A program made the translations under genes and the position numbers. DNA of 64,000 bases from Apteryx mantelli (taxonomy: Eukaryota; Chordata; Aves; Apterygiformes; Apterygidae). Positions 51,796 to 64,000 of this stretch are shown piece by piece (position 1 is the first letter of the stretch; each line of letters opens with the position of its first letter). The stretch spans positions 62,323,684 to 62,387,683 of the forward strand of contig NC_089982.1 of NCBI RefSeq assembly GCF_036417845.1. The letters run 5' to 3'. The notes under the pieces are model-generated. The model did not search any database. It was not told the DNA's origin and worked only from the letters and a program-made list of their open reading frames with translations.

Positions 51796-51929
51796 CTGTT
51801 TCCAGGAGGTGCACAAAGTTCAGAGTAGTATTTGATTTTTGGTTCTGTCCCACTGGTTCTCATAGTGGCCACTCCTCCATTAGCAAAAGTAAATGTTATC
51901 ATTTGGCTACTTTTACTAGTGGGAAGTAT
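51796..51929 (-). CDS. PGM2: PGM2 penultimate coding exon (phosphate-binding loop)
   Basis: Encodes [19 protein letters not shown], then [20 protein letters not shown] and [13 protein letters not shown] is the domain 4 loop that holds the substrate phosphate in this superfamily. Donor GT at 51794-51795, acceptor AG at 51930-51931. Enters in phase 0, leaves in phase 2. Confidence 0.96.
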
Positions 51930-52553
51930 CTAGAAACAGAAAGAATAACTTTTAAGAAGTTTGAAAAGAGACTACATGTAATGATTTGAGATGCAACCCA
52001 TGATGTGACATCACATAACTGATACATCAGTTAAAAGTAAGTTTTTTTTCTCTTTTCTTCATCACTGTGGTCTTCCGACCACAATAAGGCAAATGACAGT
52101 CTTACCCTCAGTCTGGAATCTGGTTGTTCATTACTACTAAATAGCTCATCAAGTCTAGTCAACATTTTGATTGCAAACAGAAAAAGCTCTGTGATAGGCC
52201 TCCCCATGAAGAAAAAGAAACACAGACTAAAGAATCCAAAGCCACATCTCAGCGGACAGCTTAGCTTTACACTTACAACAAAATAATGCAAGATTGCTTT
52301 GCCAAAACAAGATAGAAAAATCTGTGGAAACTGTAGTAAACTGCACAATCATCCTTACCTCTCTTTACAGGCTGCCATCTTGAACAAATCAACCTTGATT
52401 CTCCCCACCAAGACAAAACAAGCATCCCAAATCTCACTCATTTTAAGACCCTGCATTGGATGTAATGTGTTTTACAGTGTTTCTCTGTATTTTTATAGAT
52501 ATGTGCACATGCATACATTATGATTGCATACATTATAAAAAAAACCTACTTAC

Positions 52554-52743
52554 AGCCTTTCGATCTGGCTGGCTGCTGTCATATCCAGTAGTTAGATCCC
52601 TTATTCCAGAAATCTTAAATCTGCCACAGAATTTTGGGTAAGTGTTTTTTCCATCATAGTTTCTAAGGTTCTCAAAAAGCTGTTCAATAATTTTAGGATC
52701 ATGGCAGATGAAATATGAAGCTTTGGTAATATGGAAGCCGTAT
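52554..52743 (-). CDS. PGM2: PGM2 coding exon (approx. residues 470-533)
   Basis: Encodes EYGFHITKASYFICHDPK, then FENLRNYDGKNTYP, RDLTTGYDSSQPDRKA. Acceptor AG at 52744-52745, donor GT at 52552-52553. The frame is open throughout, and the segment matches the domain 3-4 linker region of PGM2. Confidence 0.96.
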
Positions 52744-54240
52744 CTGTCAAGACACAATAATAATGAAGAAGCAGCAGCAATCTTCTTATTACAGGTGTAC
52801 ACCAAACGCAATATACATCTTTAAGAGCAAGAATGTATACTCATGATCACCCAACTGTAGCATAAATTTTCTCCCTTATGTTTTAAAAGGCCTCAGCACC
52901 TTAACTGCTCTATTTTATACACCCTGAAGTGTCTGTAGAGATTTTTATTTTTCAAGGATTAAAAAAGTTTATTTTTAAAACGTGTGTGTGCATGTCATTA
53001 ATACGTTTAAGGAATTTAACCACCATAGGAAGAGAACATAAGATGTCTGATTGGAGGGCAACACATTTGTCTTCCTGTGTCCTGAACCCATGCGAACTTC
53101 TGCCACATACGACAGTCTGTGGCAATAAATTCCACAATTTGTTTATGCATTATGTTTTAGCACACCTTTGCTGCTTGATTCCTTCTTAAACAATTGAAGG
53201 AACAAGCAAGTTGCTGCATGCAAATAAGACATGTGAGGATTGGTTAAACAGGAGGTAAACACCAAGGCTGGAAGAGTTTTCCACAAGTCTTTTGCAGGTT
53301 CTGCCATTCCCTTGTTAGTGACTCTACCAGACAGGAAAGGTGGAGGGAGAACATCTACCAGATTGTGCTGCCTGCTTCTTCAAAACAAAGAAAAAACCCA
53401 CCAAACCAAACAACCTTGCCTTCCCCCCCAACATGAAACCCAGTAGCCATTTTGGCTATTGATTTCTTCAGGTCTGTGAAGACATTAAACATCTCTCAGA
53501 CAAGGGGGAAAAAAAATAGTAGTGCCTCATATTAAAAAACTCTCATGAGGACACCCAGCTGTATGCAGCCAATAGTTATGCCCAGTCACATCAGTTCTGC
53601 TCCATCAGCTCAAATCTTGATATTCAAGAGCAGAAAGAGAAACCAGCCAACATATACTATCCATCAAAAAAAGAAAGACAGAATAATACAGTAAAAAGTC
53701 TGACTTTAGAGACAGCTAAAATTAAATTAATGAGAAGTAGCCCAACATGCAGGACAGAAGCAAGCTTGCTTTTATGGGTAGCATAAATATGTCAGTTACT
53801 TGGGGCTATTCTGCCATTATGTTTTTGCATGTCCAGTATGTTTATGCAGCAAGAGGCACTATGATAACTAGGGTTCAGGGATACTGCTGGCCAAAATAAC
53901 AATCTTCTGTGCAAGAGGCAGACAGAGTTGAGGTCAAGAGTACAACTTCTCAGTAAGGGGGAAAAAACCCCCTCCAGATCAACAACAAAAATGGCTTGAA
54001 ATCTCATTAATTGACAGGAAAGCAGTAACAAATATTTATTTTTGGAAAATACCTTAAAATTACACAAAATCAGCTCAGATATATTCATGCCCATGAGACA
54101 CCTCAGCTTTCTAGAAGATTCCTATTAACAGACTCCCCCACTTTATTTCTTCATATACTATAGGTTGCTACTGAGTCTTATTAACCACAGTATGTGGAAT
54201 GAAGAAAATCTAACAATCAGACAATTACAATCAAACTCAC

Positions 54241-54370
54241 TCATCATAGACAGCTTTCAGCTGCTGAGACAAAGACAAATTCCTGGTTGCCAGAAAGCTA
54301 GCCATCTCTGCAGTTATGACAGCAGCACTGACACCATCTTTGTCCAGAACAGCAGGACAGCACATATACC
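54241..54370 (-). CDS. PGM2: PGM2 coding exon (approx. residues 428-470)
   Basis: Encodes GYMCCPAVLDKDGVSAAVIT, then AEMASFLATRNLSLSQQLKA and VYDE. It completes the FEEAIG sugar loop across the junction. Acceptor AG at 54371-54372, donor GT at 54239-54240. Enters in phase 1, leaves in phase 2. Confidence 0.96.
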
Positions 54371-55258
54371 CTAAACAAACAAAAGTATACGAGCAGAAGT
54401 TTGTTTGAGGAAACTAGACAATACACAGGAAAAAAGCTAACCAAGCTAACATCTCTAGAAGGGGAAATATGTATTTTCATACCACAGACATTTTAGAATT
54501 AAACCAAAAATATTTTCAATATAGTTTGGGATTTGGAAAAATATTATCTTCTGATCAATATTGTTAATTTCAATACTTTAAGAAACAACATATTTAATGG
54601 ATTTACAGCATAGATACAGATTTATGTCATCTCAGGGACACATTCCTGAGTACTTCTGGAACGGTCATGAAAGATAGGAAAACCTAAATACAGCACTTTG
54701 TCTCAAATGTGATTACCATCACATGACAACACATGGCAGCACTGATAACGATCCATGAAACAGTCATTTTTTCCACTGTTTTTTCAAGTACTGAGATACT
54801 CAGGAAGTAGCACCATAGCTTTACAATTTCCTTCTCACTTATTCGTAGCTTTTACGCGCATCTTTTCAGTTTACAAGTATGGTTTGTTTGGGGGAAGAGT
54901 TTTCTTTTTAATTCACTTTTAAGCTTAGTTTAAAAGTGTCAGCTACACATACTCAACTCAAAATCTAAAAGTACTTTTTGTTAAAAAAGCAAACAAATAA
55001 AAAACCTCAGTGTGTGCAGAATCTGCAGCCTGTCTATTTGACAATGCTGTTGAAGATATATATACACTAAGCTCACATCACCATACTTAGTGCTAAACAG
55101 ATACACAGGATTAAAGAAAGCTAGTAATATCAATCGGCCAAATGTATTATATGAATTACAAATGCATCTACTGTGTTGGAAGGGACCCTTTCTGCAGTTG
55201 TCCTACTTTCATTATTTTATAGGATACCAGAAAAAAAAAAAATATTTTTTCTTCTTAC

Positions 55259-55352
55259 CTATAGCCTCTTCAAATGCAAATAGAACAGCCTTCCCCTGAT
55301 CCATAAGCTGTTTGGCACGGTTCCCCATCCACTTAAAACCTGTCAATGTTTC
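55259..55352 (-). CDS. PGM2: PGM2 coding exon (sugar-binding loop)
   Basis: Encodes ETLTGFKWMGNRAKQLMDQG, then KAVLFAFEEAI and the first base of the next glycine codon. FEEAIG is the domain 3 loop that reads the sugar hydroxyls. Acceptor AG at 55353-55354, donor GT at 55257-55258. Confidence 0.97.
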
Positions 55353-55467
55353 CTAAAGCAATGTGTGGGAGGAGAAAGAAGAGGGGGAGGGGAGCAAATA
55401 TTTTAGAAACATGTAAGACACTGTACAGAGAAGCAAAGAAATGAACATGGAATAACATGCAACTTAC

Positions 55468-55648
55468 TTCAAAGTGAAAACCCTCCTTCAATGCAATTGC
55501 TCTCAGGATTTTGGAAGAAACAGTACTGGATAACATGTAGACATCTTTAATGGCACAAGCATTCTGATTTTGATTTTTCCAACAAGTGAAGATCCACCAG
55601 CCTAAAAGAGCTCCCAGCTCATTTCCAGAAAACACTTTCCATTCACCA
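55468..55648 (-). CDS. PGM2: PGM2 coding exon (approx. residues 336-396)
   Basis: Encodes GEWKVFSGNELGALLGWWIF, then TCWKNQNQNACAIKDVYMLS and STVSSKILRAIALKEGFHFE. GNELGALLGWW is a strongly conserved PGM2/PGM2L1 stretch. Acceptor AG at 55649-55650, donor GT at 55466-55467. Confidence 0.97.
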
Positions 55649-55899
55649 CTGGTAAGAAAAAAAATTGTATATATATACAAATTCAAACGATAATACTGAA
55701 AAAAAAATTCAATTAATCTTACATACAAGAAAGCTAACAAATAAAGCCAATGTATTTGAATTACAAATAAGAGTAACAAGATATCACGTGTTTTATTATG
55801 AACAAAGAATTCCCTCACCCAAAGAATTTTGAAGTGGTTACCCTCCTCCTCCATCATACTTACCAACTTATGAGTTTATCTGAAGACGGAACAGTAGTA

Positions 55900-58019
55900 T
55901 TTCCAACATATTAAAAAAAAAACCAAAAAACAAAAAAAACACACCCACACAGCAGCTACAAATTATAAAACAAATGTTTAAGATGAACACTGAGATAAGG
56001 AAATACAATTCTCAATGATGAATTTTTTTTTACTTGGTTGAGACAAATACTTTCTATCTAATCACAAATACATCAATGGGTCATTGAGGAAGATAGGAAA
56101 AGTCTCAGAGAGAAATATAAAAATTGACTGAAGTTCCAATCTATTGATAGAACAAGGAAAACTGAGGGGAAAGTGATGTCAAAATTGCTCAAAAACCCAG
56201 TCGTGAAAGGGAACAAAGACACTGCTAAACTGACAAAAATCAAGACCTACAGAAACAGTACCTGTTGTGAAAGGGAAGCAGACTCAGTCTCCTGCATTTA
56301 TTGATGCCAACAGGCACAAAGTAATGCACAGCAACAATTTAGCTGAGAGAGTGTGCTCTAGCAGGAGTTTCTGTCAAAGAAGAAGTACAGATACTGTAGA
56401 AGCCTATATTAATATTCTGATTAGTATACAAATAGCTTCAGCAGAAGTTACAGAGGAGGACATAGAACCTAAAGCTAGGGGAGGACTAAGGCTGGCTAAA
56501 CAATTAGATAGAAGAATACGAACACCATTTTGCCTCTATGCCAATCTTTTTGCCATATGGAACATTTTTCTGATCGGCTAACATCACATTTCTAATTAAT
56601 GCAGGACTGTATTTTCTTATGCTTTTCTATTTGTTGGTGTGCTAGTAGACAATAAATTCTGATCTTGATTAAAGTTATCTGGTTTAGATCTTCAGAACAT
56701 AAGGTTTTGCTAAAATAACTGTGGCTCAGGTTGGCACACGCCAAAATATTCAGACAAGGATATTCCAGCTAATACTGTCAGTCTTCAAAGGCAGAGCAGA
56801 GAGAGGGACAATTAGACCATTCCTCTTCTACAGGCAGAAAAGCCTCCTTAGTTCAGGCAATGAGGATAAAGAGTTAAAAGATCCCCCCCCCGCCCCACCC
56901 CATTATCTTTGAAGCTCCTACAAGACCAAATCAGGTTCTTTGGTGAGCAAAAAGGAGACTTGTGCTGTCTTGTTTTTACTGGGGTTTTAGAATTTGCACA
57001 GCTGATTTAGACTCAAATATCAGCAACGACTGAGGACATGTAGCAAGTGCCCGTTTCATGGTATGGGTACCAAGGACAGTTGCCATAATTTTGTATCTCT
57101 CTGTTGGCTCTCATGATGAGAAAATTCATTTACACTATTTCTGCTCATGGCTCAGCAGCAAATATTTATTCTGCTGTGTGAACTGAAAGCCTAAAGTTTA
57201 CTTTTATTAAAGATTTATAGCTTACAACTGTTCAGATTAGTTTCTGTTTTTTCAAGCTAGATGAAAAGGAAGCATCATATCTGCAAATAGTGGTGTCAAG
57301 TGCAGTACTTCAGCTTATTTTCAGTCAAATATAACACTATCCAGAAATACAAGTGATTTGTAAAGGCGCATGATATTAGGGAGCATGAAGTAAGGGGATG
57401 ACAATACTGAGTCAGACCTACAGGTCACACATTCCATGTATAAGCATATGACAAATATGAAAAGTCCCTGTTCCAGAAAGTTTACCTTCTATTATCCCAT
57501 TCTTTGATAGGGTATACATAATTAAAAAGGATCAGCTATGCACTTTTTACTTAAAAGCAGAGAACTGGAAATGGCTATACTGAGAAGTAGTGAACACTGA
57601 CAAAATTCAACATGAACTGCAGGTACATAATACTCTGTATAGAAGTTGGCAAGAGAAGGAGAGAGATAGGCCTAAATCAGCTAATAATTATCCTGCCTCC
57701 TTTAGTACAGTATTTAGTCTGTAACAGTATTTGAGAAATAAGGGGTTGATATTAACGAACAGTGATTTTCCCTGATCCTGAAGTCATCATGAAACTATAA
57801 AGGCTCTGTAGAATATTCATAAGTTATTCTTTAATAAACACAGTATGAAAGAATGTTTTTCAGTCTTCTGTGGAAAAATTCTGTCTGAAAATCTACCTTT
57901 AGAAAGCTATAGCACAATCATAACAATTCACATATTTCTGTGCATACCTTAAGTGCAGCAAATGTCAAATACTTATTCAGGCTTCTGTGCGTTGTATAAA
58001 ATTAATTAGTTTTTAAAAT
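55900..58019. other. PGM2: PGM2 intron
   Basis: Includes a 104-codon plus-strand frame at 56267-56581 without recognisable homology and an interrupted poly-C tract at about 56882-56903. Otherwise AT-rich with no exon. The other PGM2 introns over 300 bases (51.0-51.8, 51.9-52.5, 52.7-54.2, 54.4-55.3, 58.3-59.0, 59.2-60.4, 60.6-62.1 and 62.2-63.65 kb) likewise hold nothing I recognise, apart from C11 and A15 runs at about 61569-61579 and 61591-61605. Confidence 0.6.
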
Positions 58020-58229
58020 TACTGCCTCCCATGGCGTGCTTTGTACTGTCCTCTCACATGTCTATGTACTTTTAGTCCCCTCCCCCTAAAAAAAACAAAA
58101 AACACCCCCCAAAACCCTACTGTGACTGCTTGTTTTATCTTCCTATGCAACATAGGTAACAAGAGTTTCCCCAAATTAGTCTGGCCTTCAAGTCCAATAT
58201 TCATGGGTTTTAGTTTGTTGTTATCATAC

Positions 58230-58327
58230 CCTTCTTGTTTCTCTGCCACTGCAAGTCGATCAGCATCGGGATCATTTGCCAAAATGATTTTTGCCCCATC
58301 CTTCTCAGCCAAAGCAAAAGATAGTGT
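58230..58327 (-). CDS. PGM2: PGM2 coding exon (metal-binding loop)
   Basis: Encodes TLSFALAEKDGAKIILANDP, then DADRLAVAEKQE. DPDADR supplies the three aspartates that bind the catalytic magnesium. Acceptor AG at 58328-58329, donor GT at 58228-58229. It leaves in phase 2 and joins the next exon as EGGEW, one residue unlike the human DSGEW. Confidence 0.97.
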
Positions 58328-59018
58328 CTGCAAACATGGTAATCAACACCAGAAGAGCATTAATTCACCTAAATAATGTTTTTATTTTCCTTATAGACTT
58401 CAAATAACTTTCTCTATTTCATCTTGAATACACAAAATCATTATGTCTCTCTAAATATAACTTCATTTATATTTAAGCAATTCACAGGATATAAACCTGG
58501 CAGCAGAGTACACAGACTCAGGATATTTAATTTTACCTACATCATTCTATTTTTGCAGCCTGATTTAAAAGCTAGTTAGATTCAAGAGGATCCTTCAACA
58601 ATAAGTGATTGTACTTGTTAGGGTTTTTTTCCTTGTTGTTTCAAAACAATTTAGTCCCCATATTTTAGATGTAATTTGTTAAAACGTTTCAGAAATGACT
58701 GCGAAGATGTACTATCTTAAAATAAAAACAAGAACCCCCTCCCCAAACCCACTTCATTCTATGAACAGATGCTGCGCGTTCTATTAGAGAGCAGAACAAA
58801 GTACAGTTTTAAATTATAGCTAATTATTACCTGACTGGTTCATAGAGAGTTATAAATTTTAATGAAAGAATAACAGCTAACTCTTCAATAATTATAAGGG
58901 CATGAAAAGAGAAATAAAATACACTCCTGATCAATATTTATAGCCATGACTGTTAGCAGAATGGAAACACTTTGACAGAGATTACAACTATTAAAAATAT
59001 ATTTTTTTATTTATTTAC

Positions 59019-59208
59019 CAGAACACCCTTGCCTTCTTCAGGATTTGGATACTTCACTGTGGGAAATTCTGGATCAGGATCCTTCTGCTCCAGAACAGCA
59101 AAAGGAGGGCAAAGGTCAAATGCCTTGAAGGCCAACTGCACAAATTTATGACCTACGCCATGCACAGAAGTATGAACAAATTTCAGCTTTGTTTCCTTGT
59201 TTATATTC
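59019..59208 (-). CDS. PGM2: PGM2 coding exon (approx. residues 240-303)
   Basis: Encodes NINKETKLKFVHTSVHGVGH, then KFVQLAFKAFDLCPPFAVLE and QKDPDPEFPTVKYPNPEEGK, ending GVL. VHTSVHGVG and QKDPDPEFPTVKYPNPEEG are typical of PGM2. Acceptor AG at 59209-59210, donor GT at 59017-59018. Enters in phase 2, leaves in phase 0. Confidence 0.97.
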
Positions 59209-60414
59209 CTGAAATCAAGCAGATTAATAGGAAATTTAATTTTGCAGAATATTCTATATACAATTTCACTCTTTCAGAAACAGATATGACTCAGTATTCT
59301 ACCATATTGTTAAAGCTATGAAAATAAGGAAGACAGGTTTTAAAACTAGTAGCTTAAAAATAGGTTTTAGCCTCATCTCTTAGCTCTATAAATCACTCTA
59401 TATATTCAAATGGTTTACATTTGGATGTTAGATAAGACAGATCTCTAAAGACTCCACTCTATAGACTCCAAAGAAGGTAAGTGGAGAAACATGCAACTGA
59501 CTGGTAAGACTCTTCATCCCTGACTTTGGCATTTAAACCAACTCAAAGATGGAACACAGTGAAGCTACAACACCAAGCCTTAAATATATTCATTTTTGTG
59601 AGAGACATTATTAGAAAAATGTAAAAATAGAGACATAAAGGCATTCAGACTCCTAAAAAGACTTTAAACTCATATTCTGGAAAAGCAGCATCATTTCTCT
59701 CATAATCCTGGCCTTCTAGTAATATTGACTTCAAAGTTTTTAGCAAAATAGTAAGAACATGGTTACTGGTGGTTAAAATTTTGGGTTAAATGAGCAGATC
59801 CAACAGGTTGCTGCTCATCTAATCCATGAGCTGACTCTACTTGCTAATTGTGAAGAGAAACATCCACTTTAATTTGTTGAGTAAGATTTTGCTGAGTAAG
59901 TGATAGGAATCAGCTTGTGCAAGGCTGCCAAGAGTACCAGGCAGACACCCAAAACCAGAATGACAGAGCAAGAGCTCCTCTTTTCAGGATTGGCTTAACA
60001 GCCTAGCTCATCTTATCATTTTAAAACTCATTTTAAAGATATGATTCTACAACATTAATTTGGGAAAGTCACATTCACAGCTCACCCCCAGCTGCACAAG
60101 ATACACCCAGTCTTGCTGTGGCAACTGATTGATGCATGGTCACGCTAATACAGGGAGATGATTTAACAAAAAAATGATTTTATTTTGCTGGGTTAGATTT
60201 CTTCTGGACTAGCTTTATGAACTGACTTACTGCATGGTCACATAGCTGCCAGTACTACCACAAAAGGTGACAACAGGGCACAGACAGAATTGGAAAATAT
60301 GGCAGGAACATGGCTGCCCTGACTTGCATCAATTTAAGCCACCATGACATATTCTAAACATATCTAGAACTAAATGGAAATCCCCATATTCTTAACAGAG
60401 TTAGCACCAGTTAC

Positions 60415-60605
60415 CTGTGAAAGCAGTGTTTCTGTATGTCTTTGAAATAGTCCTTACTGATAGTGGCATATGGATCATGAAGTAGCAGGCTGCTGTCAAG
60501 TTTGTCATCCCAAGCTTGAGGCCATGGCTCTTGATTCTCCTCAATGGCCTCAGAAATTCCTTTGTCATGAGGGGAAATAATCTGAGCACCATTCTCCCAG
60601 TAAAC
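60415..60605 (-). CDS. PGM2: PGM2 coding exon (approx. residues 177-240)
   Basis: Encodes VYWENGAQIISPHDKGISEA, then IEENQEPWPQAWDDKLDSSL and LLHDPYATISKDYFKDIQKH, ending CFH. Only this frame is spliced in; a longer apparent frame on the same strand is a shadow. Acceptor AG at 60606-60607, donor GT at 60413-60414. Enters in phase 0, leaves in phase 2. Confidence 0.97.
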
Positions 60606-62121
60606 CTAAGTGATATACAGGATAAGAGATTATTTTGGTCATCAGTATTATACAGATAGCTTTGTTATTTTTTGTTGGCTAAGATCTATTAAATTTGATG
60701 GTGGATTGTAGTAAATATAGCTAAAATATACCCACAGTATTCCTCTGTTAGTATTCTCAGTGTTTCTTCTCGCACCCATAATCAAAGTCCATAATGAAAA
60801 ACAAAACAAGACTCAGCTCATTTACTGAGAGACAAGTATCAGTCTGCCTGATAGCCTTAGAATTGATGTTTCCCATGATATATGACAAATGCTTCTCTAG
60901 ATTTTCAGATACAATATTATATATACTTTTTGCCTTTTAAGATTGTTTTTAGTAAGAATAAAACCCGCTTACCACAAAAAATCCTTAAGGAGAAAGGTAC
61001 AAAAAGCTTGCAGTTGTGTAAAGCAGCAATGTTGCCACAACAGCAAGCACAAATTCAACTAAGTTTTAAGGTATTCATTACTGTGCTATTCTGCTTTATA
61101 TTGATTGCTTTTATCTCTGGGAATAGGTGTATTTAGTATGTTTTAAATTTTGACAGCTGCTCGCATGCTTTCTCCTACTGATGTACAAAACACAAATCTA
61201 CAGACCACAAATTTAAAAAAGCCTCCTAACAGCATCTAAGTTCAAATAAACAATATGTAACCAAATAACAGATCAATAAATTAAACAAAAACTGAAGTTG
61301 ATTAAATTGTTTTATTTTTTATTTTTTCATGTATTGATCTTGATAGCTTTTCCACACACTTGGATGTTTTAACAATTACTTTTTTAAACAGTAAGACAAA
61401 AAGTTCTGAAGGTAGAGAGAGCAAAAAATGATCCCTGTGAATACCTTTCTTTTCTATTAAGAAAAATCTCCTAATCTCCATTTTTGTATTTTGGAAACAG
61501 TCTCTATATGAATAGCCCAGCTATGTTGATTGGCAGGCTGGCAGCTCATCTGCTTTCCATTAAAAACACCCCCCCCCCCAACAAAAACAGAAAAAAAAAA
61601 AAAAACCCTGAAGCACCCCAAACTATGGCTTTCTGTGCCATTTGTTTCTTGCAACATAGGAAAAAAGTCACACTGATCAATAGCATCATTTAGAAAAAGG
61701 AAAGGAGATTCCAGGAATTTAATGGAATTTATTCAAAGTGTTTTGTACAAGCAAGTCATTAGGTTCCACACATTTTTTAATTTTCTGCGTTTGCAACTGT
61801 AAAGAGATTTTTTTAAAAAAAATGAATCTAACTATTAATAGCTTTTTGAAAACAGATGAGTTAATATGTTAAAGTGTTCCAAAACATGCACTGGTATTAA
61901 TTATCTTCCTCCTTTTTGGATCTAAGATATTAATCAATGTTATTACCAGTATAACAAGCTACCAGGTTCTAAATATATATGCCTAAAAAGAGATCTCAAG
62001 AATAAACTAACAATTCTTTTGTTCTGTAACATGATTGGAACTATATACAATAGTATGTGATAATGTCTCTACATGAAAAAAAAAAATACATATAAATAGA
62101 AAATATATCATATAGGAATAC

Positions 62122-62205
62122 CTTGTAACCATTATCTTGTTTTGGGTTATGGGAAGCAGTAACCATAATTCCAGCACAAAGCTTCAGATGAGTTACTGTG
62201 TATGG
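62122..62205 (-). CDS. PGM2: PGM2 coding exon (phosphoserine active-site loop)
   Basis: Exactly 28 codons: [20 protein letters not shown], then PKQDNGYK. The serine in TASHNPK (near residue 165) carries the catalytic phosphate. Acceptor AG at 62206-62207, donor GT at 62120-62121. Phase 0 at both ends. Confidence 0.97.
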
Positions 62206-63655
62206 CTGTAACGACAGAAAGTTATCTGAATTGTGCAAAATATGATAAGAAGCTTTATTCTCATTCACATGCAATAGTTATACACTGCTAAATAAAAAGA
62301 AGGCGAGGAAATCATTCCTACAGACTGACTCCCTAAAGCAGAAACTAAATAGTACTTGCTTCTCTAGGAGCAAGTGGCACCCATGTGGCGCACACGTAGC
62401 TGTTATTTTTGTGCATTCTTCTAGTTTAAATATTCTTAGTGTTGTTTCAGATGCTTCGTGGACCACTAGTGCTTTTATAGAACGAAACTGAAAATGTCTT
62501 GCATACTGCAGAATGTCTTGAGATACTTCAGGTTTTTATGGTGGTAAAGACTGTTAAAGGAACTGAAAGAAGTCTGCACAGGGCAGAGAGAATTAAAACT
62601 GGAGCAGTGTCATCTATGCTGTCTTTTAAGAGCAGTCCTTGCAGCAAACTCTCTTCTGAACCATGATGGAGTATTGTTTTGGAGACAGCTATTATAAATT
62701 AGTCCAAAACAGGAGTAAGTTAAAAACTAAGCATTATTGGTGACCAGAGGTCCAGTTCTTGAGTTTTGGCCCGGCTATTTAAAGTGAAGACAATCAACTG
62801 TAGTTCTTGCAACACTGTTTTGAGCTGCCCTATGAAGTGTTTGATCCTAAATCTACCAAAATTTGTATCAGTACAAGAAGGCTATCCATTCCATTAAGTT
62901 CCATGTCTACAGCAGTCACTGGAGTAACTAGAATCACAGAGGACAAACTTGCTTTGAGGGTAAACTTTTTTTCTTTACTGCTCCAGCACACTGACATCTA
63001 GTGATCTGACGGTGTAAATGCAGACACATTCTATAACAGTGTTAACTGCCACCGCACTTTTAACAACCTGTTTTTTTGAAAAGACTGCTTTGAATGAATA
63101 CTTCCCCTCCCACCCAAAAAATAAAAAGCACAAGAACAAAAAATATAAGTTTCAGACTCGCTCATTTTTATGCTTGAACATCTTCTGTATGACCAATTCA
63201 GTTCAAAGTATGTTTTAACTAAAACTTATCTAAAATTGGAGGTTAAATGCACACTGGTTCTTTACATGGTAAAGCATCAAGGACTAAGCTGAGTTCAAGC
63301 TACAGGAACACAGCTGAAGTGAACAAGTTAATACAAGGGCTTCAAAAAGTCCCAAAAGAGCTCCCATCACTTCTCCACAACAATCAGAAAACTATGAGAT
63401 GCCATATACAAGAAATAAGCCTGAAAGCATGAATGAAACATGGAAACACGCCCCACTGTCACAGACATTGTAATAGGCTTCTTCCTTTTAGTGCTGTAGA
63501 TGTTGTAAGATAAATATAGCTAAATAAGCATAAATAACTGCAGTTAGAGCTTAAACATCAGAAGTGGTTTACTTAGTTTTTCTTAGTAGAAGTATTAATT
63601 TTTAATATCTGACAGCATTTGTGCATATATAAAAAAAGATATAATAGAAACCTAC

Positions 63656-63740
63656 CACAAAAGGAGTTGGTGTTATATCAGAGAACAGGTAAACTGGAAC
63701 TCCCTGACTGATGAAAGTATTAGCAGCAAGTCTTGCAAAC
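63656..63740 (-). CDS. PGM2: PGM2 coding exon, most 5' in the window (presumed exon 4)
   Basis: Encodes (R)FARLAANTFISQGVPVYL, then FSDITPTPFV. Acceptor AG at 63741-63742, donor GT at 63654-63655. The first base completes a codon from an upstream exon that is outside the window. About 120 N-terminal residues are therefore missing here because of the window edge, not because of a truncation. Confidence 0.96.
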
Positions 63741-64000
63741 CTAAACAACAAGAAAATATTCTTTGGAAATATATTCATTTTCTCACTAATTAGTTGCCTA
63801 GAACTCACAGCTTATTTGTTCCTCACTCGGAGGAAACAAAAACAAAAAACAAAAAACACAAAAAAAACCCCAGTCCAAATTATTATACGGACTCAATTTA
63901 AACATGTTCCCTTCCTATTCCCAACAGACAAAGCACAACTATAAGAACTACTTTGGCACTGACAGAATATAAAAATACTGTAAATCCCTTATCTTAATAT

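Larger units (their letters stand above)
50876..63740 (-). other. PGM2: PGM2 gene, in-window part (eleven 3' coding exons)
   Basis: PGM2 is a cytosolic alpha-D-phosphohexomutase superfamily enzyme. It converts ribose-1-phosphate and deoxyribose-1-phosphate to the 5-phosphates and, more weakly, glucose-1-phosphate to glucose-6-phosphate. It thereby feeds nucleoside-derived sugar into central metabolism. The eleven exons total 1,480 coding bases (about 492 codons), all splice phases match and all splice sites are GT-AG. With about 120 codons missing upstream, the total matches the usual length of about 612 residues. All four signature regions are present: the phosphoserine loop TASHNPK, the metal loop DPDADR, the sugar loop FEEAIG and the phosphate loop RTSGTEPK. 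The gene should therefore be active. If the human 14-exon structure holds, these are exons 4-14. The first three exons and promoter are beyond 64 kb. TBC1D1 follows on the same strand. Confidence 0.97.

Noticed and set aside
56267..56581. 104-codon plus-strand frame inside a PGM2 intron
   Set aside because: No recognised motifs, no promoter or splice context, antisense to PGM2. Such lengths occur by chance in 64 kb.
60401..60592. 63-codon minus-strand frame at a PGM2 exon
   Set aside because: It is a shadow in the wrong frame; the spliced frame of the 60415-60605 exon matches PGM2 throughout.
1..64000. Search for tRNA, rRNA, CRISPR arrays and phage or bacterial operons
   Set aside because: None seen. 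Intron-exon structure and repeats show vertebrate nuclear DNA.

Overview
The window is vertebrate nuclear DNA, most likely from a bird or another sauropsid. It is AT-rich and repeat-poor, with introns of vertebrate size, two CpG islands and GT-AG splicing. The repeats I can recognise are an old CR1-type LINE fossil, MIR-like SINE fossils, ancient palindromic MITE-like fossils and one solo LTR. The species cannot be named from the sequence. Bacterial feature types (operons, CRISPR, ribosome binding sites) do not apply, and I saw no tRNA or rRNA gene.

All convincing genes lie on the minus strand, so they read from right to left. At 50.7-63.74 kb are the last eleven coding exons of PGM2 (phosphoglucomutase 2 / phosphopentomutase), in frame and intact to the stop codon; the first roughly 120 codons lie beyond the right edge. 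At 39.4-50.7 kb is the PGM2-TBC1D1 intergenic interval. It has no recognised gene, but a cluster of minus-strand reading frames at 45.2-47.65 kb remains unexplained. At 38.0-39.3 kb is a strong CpG island, the presumed TBC1D1 promoter and non-coding first exon. At 30.21-30.63 kb is the first coding exon of TBC1D1 (start codon plus most of the first PTB domain). The order PGM2 then TBC1D1, head to tail, is the same as in human 4p14.

From 30.2 kb to the left edge I see no further TBC1D1 exon, so this appears to be a TBC1D1 intron of at least 30 kb. It carries a solo LTR at 25.8-26.3 kb with a 5-bp target duplication. Near its left end is a second CpG island (4.3-5.1 kb) that drives a candidate two-exon gene on the same strand. 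This gene encodes a small protein of 86 residues with five glycines at exact four-residue spacing (a glycine zipper) and a hydrophobic C-terminal half. I do not recognise the protein; it is the most interesting item in the window.

The two known genes both concern sugar metabolism: PGM2 interconverts pentose and hexose phosphates, and TBC1D1 is a Rab GTPase-activating protein controlling GLUT4 traffic in muscle. The neighbourhood is ancient synteny and not a co-regulated operon.
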